Below are positions 1-4,824 of a stretch of 6,433 nucleotides of DNA, piece by piece. This DNA comes from an uncultured Gammaproteobacteria bacterium (GTDB lineage Bacteria > Pseudomonadota > Gammaproteobacteria > GCA-001735895): NCBI GenBank assembly GCA_937980285.1, contig CALJQI010000101.1:1-6433 (forward strand). Reading direction: 5' to 3'. The position numbers were made by a program, and so were the translations under genes. Numbering within the stretch: position 1 is the first letter of the stretch; each line of letters starts with the position of its first letter. The notes under the pieces are model-generated. The model made no database searches, was not told where the DNA came from, and worked only from the letters and a program-made list of their open reading frames with translations.

Positions 1-257
1 CGGTGTTCGCCACAACTGGCCACTACGCGATTACGCGCGCGATTTCGCATGCGCCGCTGACGGTGACGCAGCCGCTGTCCTTCCTGCAGCTGGTGTGGGC
101 GATTTTATTCGGTTACTGGTTGTTCGACGAAGTGCCGGACAACTGGGTTGTTATCGGAGCCTCGATGATCGTTGGCGCGGTCAGTTATCTCGCTCACCGC
201 GAAGCGTTGGCGGCACGGCGCAACAAGGTTCAGGCGGCCGCTTCATCGCCGGTGTAG
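1..257 (+). CDS. EamA/DMT-family transporter, C-terminal fragment (5' end outside window)
   Basis: This is the last 84 codons of an inner-membrane transporter of the drug/metabolite transporter (EamA) superfamily; the first complete codon begins at base 3. The visible part matches the family's final two helices: a segment with PLSFLQLVWAILFGYWLF, the acidic loop DEVPDNW, a last helix VVIGASMIVGAVSYLA, then a basic cytoplasmic tail with HRE and RR. The pattern of proline-bearing helix, 'LFDE.P' loop and glycine-rich last helix is typical of the second EamA repeat. A GTG at base 3 could be read as a start, but the protein would then lack nearly all its helices, so I treat the gene as truncated by the window. 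The substrate cannot be told: members export amino acids, metabolites or drugs, and some (LicB type) import choline. It ends with TAG and faces the ankyrin gene tail to tail across 16 bp. Confidence 0.88.
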   Translation, partial: VFATTGHYAITRAISHAPLTVTQPLSFLQLVWAILFGYWLFDEVPDNWVVIGASMIVGAVSYLAHREALAARRNKVQAAASSPV

Positions 258-273
258 CGGATCCTGGCCGGAT

Positions 274-972
274 TTACCTCGCCCCCGCCGCCTGCAGAAT
301 TTCTATCATTTCGTCAAAACCGTAATCGCGCGCCAGCCGTAAAGGCGTCCTGCCGGCAGCGTCGGGCAGGTTGACGTTGGCGCCGGCGTCCACCAGGGCC
401 TTCAGCGTCGCGACATGGCGCTTGCCGCCGTCGCCGAGCACGATCGACTCGATGACTGCCGTCCAGTTCAGGTTGTTGACGTGATCCAGCGGTGCGCCGG
501 CGTCGATCAGGGTTTGTACCACTTCGACGTGCCCGAGATGGGCCGCTGCGATCAGCGCCGTGCCGTCATAGCGGCTGGTGACGTTTCCGGGTTTGCAGCC
601 CAGTTGCAGCGCCAGGCGCAGGGTAGGGAGATCGTTGGCGACCGCGGCGATGGTAACGATGTCGTAGTAATCCTGCTCGAGCGCGTTTGCGTCCGCGCCG
701 GCGGCCACCAGTTTGCGCATCGCCTGGTGATTACCGAAGTAGGCGGCGACATGCAGCGGGCTGCGGCCGTAACCGTCGCGCCGGTCGACATCTTGCGTCG
801 ATTCCAGCGCCTGCTGCAGCAGCGCCGCGTCCTGTTTTACCACCGCGCTGAACAGCTCGTCGTAAGCGGCCAGGTCGGAGGCGCTGGGCGGCGTTTGAGC
901 AGGCGCCTGCAGTGACCAGAACAGGGTGAAAACAAACGCTAGCTGTCGCAATCTTCTGTTTGCGGGGCTCAT
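274..972 (-). CDS. Exported (probably periplasmic) ankyrin-repeat protein
   Basis: Predicted 232-residue protein. Residues 1-25 look like a Sec signal peptide: a basic start (RRLRQ), a hydrophobic core (LAFVFTLFWSL) and an AxA cleavage site at A23-P24-A25 before Q26. The rest is ankyrin repeats. A clear repeat lies at about 67-97 (GRSPLHVAAYFGN, then LVAAGADAN), a degenerate one at 100-131, a good one at 135-164 (DGTALIAAAHLGHVEVVQTLIDAGA), one with a short insert at 168-200 (ending LVDAGANVN), and a last one at 205-232 (GRTPLRLARDYG). Ankyrin repeats bind proteins and have no catalysis of their own, so the partner is unknown. The ATG at 972 was chosen because it places the signal peptide at the N-terminus; the frame stays open to 1083, but that stretch lies inside the upstream gene and does not look like protein. 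No strong ribosome site precedes it. The 22-bp gap after the class V enzyme suggests the same operon and possibly translational coupling. Confidence 0.85.
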   Translation of the reverse strand: MSPANRRLRQLAFVFTLFWSLQAPAQTPPSASDLAAYDELFSAVVKQDAALLQQALESTQDVDRRDGYGRSPLHVAAYFGNHQAMRKLVAAGADANALEQDYYDIVTIAAVANDLPTLRLALQLGCKPGNVTSRYDGTALIAAAHLGHVEVVQTLIDAGAPLDHVNNLNWTAVIESIVLGDGGKRHVATLKALVDAGANVNLPDAAGRTPLRLARDYGFDEMIEILQAAGAR

Positions 973-994
973 CGACGACGTTTCATGGAGTGAT

Positions 995-2233
995 TTAGCC
1001 AAGCGCTCGTTCCAGCGCCTGCAATATCCGGTTGACGTCGTCCTGGTTGCCGTAATGCACCAGCGACAGGCGCACGACGCCATCGTCCGGGTCGATGCCG
1101 AGGTCGGTGATCAGGCGATGCGCGTAAAAATTGCCGTGCTCGGTGCCTATACCTGAGTCCTGCAGGCTGTGCGTCAGCGACTCGGCGCTTTGCTCGAGCG
1201 GCCTGAAGGCGATCGTCGGTGCGCGGTCGTTGTCGCGGGTATGGGATTTGCCGAGCAGGCGCAGCTCGGGTCGATTGTTCAGGAAATCGAGAATCGGTTC
1301 AGCCAGTTCGTTTTCATGCTGCAGAATCAGCCGGTGAATGTCGTCCAGCCTGCTATTTCTGCTGCCATCGCTATCGCCGAAATGATGCCGGTGCAGGGCG
1401 TCGAAGTAATCCAGCACGCCGGCGCATCCGGCAACCTGGGCGTGCTGCGGCCCGGCGGGATTGAAGTCCTTGGTCGGAATGCCGCTGTTGAAGTAATGCG
1501 CCTGCGAGGTCAGGTCGCCGTGGATATCGCGGTTCACGTACATCAGCCCCTGGTGCGGCCCGAACACCTTGTAAAGGCTGAATGCATAAGCGTCTACCGC
1601 CAGCGCCTTGAGGTCGGAAACGTGATGCGGCGCATAGGCAACCGCGTCGACGAAGACGCGGGCGCTGCTGTTTGCCTTGATGGCGCTGGTGATTTCGGCA
1701 ACCGGATTGGCGGTGCCGACGATGTTCGAACAATGCGTGAAAAAAACCCAGCGAGTATTGTCCCGCAGCAGCGGCAACAGGGATTCGATGTCGAGAAGTC
1801 CGCTGTCGGGCTCGACTTCCCACTGGCGGATGGTCGCGCCTTTCTCGTAGGCCTTGCGCCGCCACACGCCGCTGTTGGCTTCGTGGTCCTGGTTGGTGAC
1901 GATGATTTCGTCACCGGGCATCCACAGGTCGCCGATCGCCTGCGCCATGACGTAGGTGTTCATCGAGGTCGAAGGCCCGATGGTAAGCTCGTCGGGGTCG
2001 ATGTTGAGCGCGGCGGCCCAGCCCTGGTGCGCGCGGTCCATGGCCGCGCCGGCGTCGGCCGACGGCGAGAAGCGCGAATAGGGCTGCACCCGGGTATGGC
2101 GATTGTAATGCTCCAGCACCTGGTTGGCCTGGTTACAGACGTAGCTGCCGCCGGCGTTGGATGCGAAGACGAATTCGGGATTGTCGTTCAACTGGTCGAA
2201 CTGGGATCTGACAAAGTCGATGTCGAGTTTCAT
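995..2233 (-). CDS. Class V aminotransferase-fold PLP enzyme (VC1184-like, 'cysteine desulfurase-like')
   Basis: Predicted 412-residue cytoplasmic PLP enzyme of fold type I, class V, close to the normal length. Visible landmarks are GPSTSMN at 86-92 (phosphate-binding turn), DHEAN at 116-120, FTHCSN at 165-170, FVDAVAYAPH at 194-203 with D196 positioned to bind the pyridine nitrogen, and SLYKVFGPH at 219-227 with K222 as the Schiff-base lysine. The C-terminus has VRLSLVHYGNQDDVNRIL, with R388 as the likely carboxylate-binding arginine. The 'YK.FGPH.G' and 'VDA..YAPH' signatures match the VC1184-type subfamily rather than IscS or SufS. The SufS motif R-x-G-x-H-C is absent: the matching stretch at 363-371 reads GTEHGNFYA, so cysteine desulfurase activity by the usual mechanism is unlikely. 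The reaction is unknown (aminotransferase, lyase or epimerase are possible). GGAG lies 6 nt before the ATG. It follows the kinase gene by 21 bp. Confidence 0.92.
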   Translation of the reverse strand: MKLDIDFVRSQFDQLNDNPEFVFASNAGGSYVCNQANQVLEHYNRHTRVQPYSRFSPSADAGAAMDRAHQGWAAALNIDPDELTIGPSTSMNTYVMAQAIGDLWMPGDEIIVTNQDHEANSGVWRRKAYEKGATIRQWEVEPDSGLLDIESLLPLLRDNTRWVFFTHCSNIVGTANPVAEITSAIKANSSARVFVDAVAYAPHHVSDLKALAVDAYAFSLYKVFGPHQGLMYVNRDIHGDLTSQAHYFNSGIPTKDFNPAGPQHAQVAGCAGVLDYFDALHRHHFGDSDGSRNSRLDDIHRLILQHENELAEPILDFLNNRPELRLLGKSHTRDNDRAPTIAFRPLEQSAESLTHSLQDSGIGTEHGNFYAHRLITDLGIDPDDGVVRLSLVHYGNQDDVNRILQALERALG

Positions 2234-2239
2234 GGCTTA

Positions 2240-2243
2240 CTCC
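2240..2243 (-). promoter_or_regulatory. Ribosome binding site of the class V enzyme
   Basis: On the minus strand the bases read GGAG followed by TAAGCC and the ATG at 2233, a six-base spacing. This supports the chosen start. It lies in the 21-bp gap after the kinase stop codon, so the gene has its own initiation signal within the operon. Confidence 0.7.
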
Positions 2244-2254
2244 GGGTAACTGCT

Positions 2255-3139
2255 TCAATAGTAGTTGTTTTTAAACTCGGCATAAACCGATTCGAAGCGC
2301 GACAGGTTTTTGCTGGTGTAATCGGCGAAGTCCATATCGACGCGCGAGTAGAGTTCCGACACCATCGACCACATGGTTTCGCGCAGCAGCGAGGCGCATT
2401 TCATCGCCTGGTAACTGGCGAGCCGCCCGCGATCGGGCTTGCAGCCGAAGTACTGTTGCAGCATCGCGTCTTCCTGTTGCGCGGAGAGTTCGTTGTTGGA
2501 AGCCAGGTTGGAGAGGTCGAACAGCGGGCTGTTAAAGCCGGCATAGTCGAAATCGATCAGCCAGATTTTTTCGCCATCGTCGATGAAATTCGCCGCCAGC
2601 AGGTCGTTATGGCCGAACACGATTTCGACCGCGCCGACCGCGCTTTCGAGGTCCCCGGCGATGGCTGCCAGCTCGGGCAGTCGGGCGCCATGGGCGCTGT
2701 CGCCCTGGAGCAGCAGGTTGTTGTAATGGCGCAGTACCTGGAATACCCAGAACATGACGGGCACCTGTTTGAAACGCGGCGGGACGTCGTGATGAAAACG
2801 GCGCAGCAGCTCGACGATACGTTCGAGGTTGGCGTCGACTCGCACGTCGGCCTCGTCGAATACCTTGCCGTCAACGAATCGCACCACCAGGATTCCGGGT
2901 TCGTGGTAAACCAGCTCCGGGCTGAGGCCGGCTTCGAAGGCGGCCTGGCTGCTCGCAATTTCGTTGGCGCGTGAAATCAGGTGAAGCGGGTCGTCCTCGC
3001 CGAGGCGCACGACGAACCGCGCGTCGCCGTCACTGACCTTGAAGTTGAGGTTGGTCATGCCGCCGCTCAAGGGCTCGATACTGACACCGCCCTGCCAGCA
3101 GGGCAGGTCGAGGATGCGCTGTTCGGTCGATTCGGTCAT
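2255..3139 (-). CDS. Choline kinase / LicA-like phosphotransferase (APH fold)
   Basis: Predicted 294-residue cytoplasmic kinase of the aminoglycoside phosphotransferase/choline kinase superfamily, at usual full length. The glycine-rich ATP loop is PLSGGMTN at 23-30, followed by FVVRLG at 42-47, where R45 sits at the usual strand-3 position as in LicA-type proteins. The catalytic (Brenner) motif is FGHNDLLAANFI at 175-186 with D179 as base and N184 as metal ligand. The metal-binding motif is LIDFDYAGFNSPLFDLSNLASNN at 194-216 with D196 and D198. The run 'DYAGFNSP.FDL.NLASNN' is characteristic of choline/ethanolamine kinases, so the substrate is probably a small amino-alcohol, but the acceptor pocket cannot be read with certainty. 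It is the first gene of the minus-strand cluster. GGTGAT directly upstream of the ATG matches the 3' part of the extended Shine-Dalgarno sequence. Other APH-fold small-molecule kinases remain possible. Confidence 0.9.
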   Translation of the reverse strand: MTESTEQRILDLPCWQGGVSIEPLSGGMTNLNFKVSDGDARFVVRLGEDDPLHLISRANEIASSQAAFEAGLSPELVYHEPGILVVRFVDGKVFDEADVRVDANLERIVELLRRFHHDVPPRFKQVPVMFWVFQVLRHYNNLLLQGDSAHGARLPELAAIAGDLESAVGAVEIVFGHNDLLAANFIDDGEKIWLIDFDYAGFNSPLFDLSNLASNNELSAQQEDAMLQQYFGCKPDRGRLASYQAMKCASLLRETMWSMVSELYSRVDMDFADYTSKNLSRFESVYAEFKNNYY

Positions 3140-3169
3140 ATATCACCGGCTGCGGAATTTGATCGAGGC

Positions 3170-3197
3170 ATGATAGCATCGACCCCGGCATGCGCAA
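3170..3197 (-). promoter_or_regulatory. Candidate promoter of the kinase-aminotransferase-ankyrin operon
   Basis: On the minus strand, TATCAT (bases 3175-3170) matches five of six bases of a sigma-70 -10 box. TTGCGC (bases 3197-3192) lies 16 bp upstream as a weak -35 box, matching only the TTG. Transcription would start near 3163, giving a leader of about 25 nt before the kinase ATG at 3139. The -35 box overlaps the first codons of the divergent oxygenase gene. The call rests on pattern match and position only. Confidence 0.3.
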
Positions 3198-3987
3198 TCA
3201 GGCGAGACATTTCTTTGACGCCGGCTGGTGCCGGTTCGAATACGACCCGCTGCTTTACCGTTGGGTCGAAGCCGCGCTGGCGCCGGCGCGCGCCACGTTG
3301 GAAGACCCGCGGCTGGCGAAGTGGCTGCGCTACCAGGGTACCTGGTTCGCCGGCGTCAACGCTTTACCCAACGATGCCCGCGGCGCGGTCGGCGACAGCG
3401 GGCCGCTAAGCGGTTCGGCGGTGGATTTCATCGCCGGGGAACTGGGGCTGAAGCAGTTCGATTGGGACGCCGCCCAGGTTTCGATTTGTTACCCGGGATA
3501 TCCCAGGCCGATGACGGGAGAGAGCCCCGGGCGGACGCGTTATCGGCGTCAATCCGATGCCGCGCATGTCGATGGGCTATTGCCCGAAGGTTCCGCGCGG
3601 CGGCGACACCTGCGCGAGTATCACGGCTTTATCCTCGGTATTCCAATGGTCGAATTCGATGCCGATGCCGCGCCTTTCGTGGTCTGGGAAGGTTCGCAGG
3701 AGATCATGCGCGCGGCCTTTGGCAGACGGTTTTGCGGGCTGGCGCCCGAACTGTGGGGTGAGCAGGATATAACCGATACCTACCATGCGGCGCGCAAACA
3801 GGCGTTGGCCGAATGCAGGCGGGTCGAAATCCACGCGCGGCCCGGCGAGGCCTTTATCGCGCACCGGCTGGTGCTGCACGGTATGGCGCCGTGGCGCGAG
3901 GGTGCGACGGCCGGCGATGATGGTCGTATGATTTGTTATTTTCGCCCGGATCCCTTCGGTGCTTACGAGTGGCTTAATGATCCATGA
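3190..3987 (+). CDS. Putative Fe(II)/2-oxoglutarate-dependent oxygenase (PhyH-like)
   Basis: Predicted 265-residue cytoplasmic protein that looks like a phytanoyl-CoA dioxygenase-type (PhyH) oxygenase. The iron-binding facial triad can be proposed as H126 and D128 in SDAAHVDGLLPEG, plus H230 in PGEAFIAHRLVLHGMAPW (218-235). The latter matches the family's distal-histidine strand, where H225 is the alternative. R246 in GRMICYFRP is the likely 2-oxoglutarate-binding arginine, on the strand after the distal histidine. Such enzymes hydroxylate a small molecule while converting 2-oxoglutarate to succinate and CO2; the substrate here is unknown. The N-terminal RHFFDAGWCRFEYD resembles the opening of other PhyH-like proteins. 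ATG 3190 is the only reasonable start, because an in-frame TGA lies at 3160-3162 with no ATG between; no clear ribosome site is visible. The gene diverges from the kinase across 50 bp and ends convergently with the VOC gene. Assignment rests on motifs, so family-level confidence is moderate. Confidence 0.72.
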   Translation: MRNQARHFFDAGWCRFEYDPLLYRWVEAALAPARATLEDPRLAKWLRYQGTWFAGVNALPNDARGAVGDSGPLSGSAVDFIAGELGLKQFDWDAAQVSICYPGYPRPMTGESPGRTRYRRQSDAAHVDGLLPEGSARRRHLREYHGFILGIPMVEFDADAAPFVVWEGSQEIMRAAFGRRFCGLAPELWGEQDITDTYHAARKQALAECRRVEIHARPGEAFIAHRLVLHGMAPWREGATAGDDGRMICYFRPDPFGAYEWLNDP

Positions 3988-4002
3988 GCGGGCCTCATGC
4001 CA

Positions 4003-4071
4003 GGGTGGGGGCTTCGAGGGGGGCAGGCTGAAGGTCTGTCCCCGGGGTTCGGCGGTTGGGAGGGCAAGGGG
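4003..4071 (+). other. G-rich strand segment in convergent spacer, possible G-quadruplex
   Basis: The 107-bp spacer between the oxygenase and VOC stop codons carries many G runs on the + strand: 4003-4005, 4007-4011, 4018-4023, 4044-4047, 4058-4060, 4062-4064 and 4068-4071. The last four tracts have loops of 10, 1 and 3 nt, which fits a relaxed four-tract quadruplex pattern. They would lie in the 3' untranslated RNA of the oxygenase gene. No hairpin with a U-run is seen here, so how the two convergent genes terminate is not evident. Confidence 0.3.
4025..4050 (+). repeat. Imperfect direct repeat, copy 1
   Basis: This 26-base copy shares AGGCT, GTCTGTCC and GGG(G)TTC, in the same order, with a 23-base copy at 4074-4096. 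The two copies start 49 bp apart. Copy 1 contains GGTCTGTCCCC, a string that resembles REP-like intergenic sequences I recall from gammaproteobacteria. That resemblance is from memory and was not searched. Confidence 0.4.
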
Positions 4072-4073
4072 AT

Positions 4074-4096
4074 AGGCTTTCAGTCTGTCCGGGTTC
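4074..4096 (+). repeat. Imperfect direct repeat, copy 2
   Basis: This shorter copy keeps AGGCT, GTCTGTCC and GGGTTC but lacks a few bases present at 4025-4050. It runs into the stop codon of the VOC gene (4095-4097), so its last two bases are part of that gene. Confidence 0.4.
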
Positions 4097-4739
4097 AGGT
4101 CAGGGTAATCAGACCGTTGGGCGTTTCGATCTCGGCTGCCAGGTAGGGCGCTTTATTATCCGCAAGCGCTTCGACCCGCACCAGGTGACCGGCGTCCATA
4201 GCGTCGAGGCGGTCCGCCAGCCACAGCGGCCGATTATGATAAATCGTCAATTCATGCAGGATGCAGTCGAGATCGGCCATGGCGGCGGACGGGTGCGGTG
4301 AGCTATGCCACTGGATACAGTAGGGCAGCATGCCGCCGCCAAGCAGGCGGCCGTCGTCGGTGAGCGCAATTTCCCATTTCAGATTGTCTCGGCTGAGTGC
4401 TGTCGGGGTGCCGATGTCGAAACCGGCGCCGGCGGCCAGCTGTTTTATATCGGGAGTATTCATCACCCAGGTAATCAACCGCGGCTGCTTTCTCAGCGAG
4501 GCCCTCATTAATTTGTCGTCGAGGGCGAACCAGCGCGGATGCCGCGGCGCGCTGGCACGCGGGTCGATCGCGATCACTTCGAGATAGGCATCGTTTGCCA
4601 GCTGCATTACGTGATTGTGAGTGCCCATGGTGCGATGAAATCCGCCTTTCGGCACCTCGACGCCGAGAGTCCGGCGCAGGTAGTCGACACCCTGTTGCAG
4701 CGTAGCGGCGGCGACGACGATGTGATCGAGTTGATTCAT
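4095..4739 (-). CDS. Glyoxalase-like VOC superfamily protein (Glyoxalase_3 type)
   Basis: Predicted 214-residue cytoplasmic protein of the vicinal oxygen chelate fold. It opens with MNQLDHIVVAAATLQQGVDYL, the standard first strand with metal-ligand candidate H6, followed by GTHNHVMQLANDAYLEVIAID at 39-59, with H43 and E54 as likely further ligands. LPYCIQWHSSPHPS at 138-151 matches the 'P..IQW....P' signature of the Glyoxalase_3-like group, and the length is normal for it. These proteins often sit in bacterial genomes without known substrates; a lyase, isomerase or dioxygenase role on a small molecule is possible, but none can be named. An in-frame TAA lies only four codons upstream, which fixes ATG 4739 as the first possible start; no good ribosome site precedes it. 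It converges with the oxygenase gene and diverges from the dienelactone hydrolase gene across 85 bp. Confidence 0.82.
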   Translation of the reverse strand: MNQLDHIVVAAATLQQGVDYLRRTLGVEVPKGGFHRTMGTHNHVMQLANDAYLEVIAIDPRASAPRHPRWFALDDKLMRASLRKQPRLITWVMNTPDIKQLAAGAGFDIGTPTALSRDNLKWEIALTDDGRLLGGGMLPYCIQWHSSPHPSAAMADLDCILHELTIYHNRPLWLADRLDAMDAGHLVRVEALADNKAPYLAAEIETPNGLITLT

Positions 4740-4769
4740 GTCAGCATGTTAAATCACAGCGCTACCTGT

Positions 4770-4780
4770 TAATAGTATTA
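4770..4780. promoter_or_regulatory. Perfect 11-bp AT-rich dyad in divergent spacer
   Basis: TAATA-G-TATTA is a perfect inverted repeat with a one-base centre. It lies 30 bp from the VOC start and 44 bp from the hydrolase start. It stands out as A/T-only (except its centre) in a GC-rich region. It could be an operator for a dimeric regulator, or simply part of the promoter region; the central TAGTAT / TACTAT also resembles weak -10 boxes on either strand. Confidence 0.35.
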
Positions 4781-4785
4781 CGGAG

Positions 4786-4791
4786 TAGAAT
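4786..4791 (+). promoter_or_regulatory. Candidate -10 box of the hydrolase-pdxH operon
   Basis: TAGAAT matches five of six bases of the sigma-70 -10 consensus. Transcription would begin near 4798, leaving a leader of roughly 27 nt that holds the ribosome site. No convincing -35 box is seen at the expected distance, so the promoter may depend on an activator or the call may be wrong. Confidence 0.3.
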
Positions 4792-4813
4792 TTCGCTTCC
4801 CGGAGCAGCAGCG

Positions 4814-4819
4814 AAGAGG
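4814..4819 (+). promoter_or_regulatory. Ribosome binding site of the dienelactone hydrolase gene
   Basis: AAGAGG lies five bases before the ATG at 4825, good spacing for initiation, and supports this start for the first gene of the operon. Confidence 0.65.
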
Positions 4820-4824
4820 CAGCG

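Noticed and set aside
258..273. Terminator between the convergent transporter and ankyrin genes.
   Set aside because: The gap is 16 bp; only a 4-bp stem (ATCC/GGAT) is present and no T-run follows.
415..915. A 166-codon + strand open frame opposite the ankyrin gene.
   Set aside because: It is antisense to clear ankyrin repeats, and its residues look like a codon-bias shadow with no motif.
1169..2974. A 601-codon open frame on the + strand, antisense to the class V enzyme and kinase genes.
   Set aside because: It lies fully opposite two genes with clear catalytic motifs, its translation shows no recognisable domain, and long antisense frames are common in GC-rich genes through codon bias.
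1..3139. Complete Lic-type choline uptake and phosphocholine decoration locus (LicA kinase plus LicB-like DMT transporter).
   Set aside because: The transporter points the other way, only its C-terminus is visible, and no LicC nucleotidyltransferase or LicD transferase is present, so this would be over-reading.
3228..3761. A 177-codon + strand frame overlapping the oxygenase gene in another frame.
   Set aside because: It is rich in arginine and alanine with no motif, while the oxygenase frame carries an ordered set of metal and 2OG-binding residues.
3983..3999. Inverted repeat CATGAG / CTCATG with a 5-nt loop over the oxygenase stop codon, as a terminator.
   Set aside because: The stem has only six pairs, is not GC-rich, and has no following T-run, so it does not support an intrinsic terminator.
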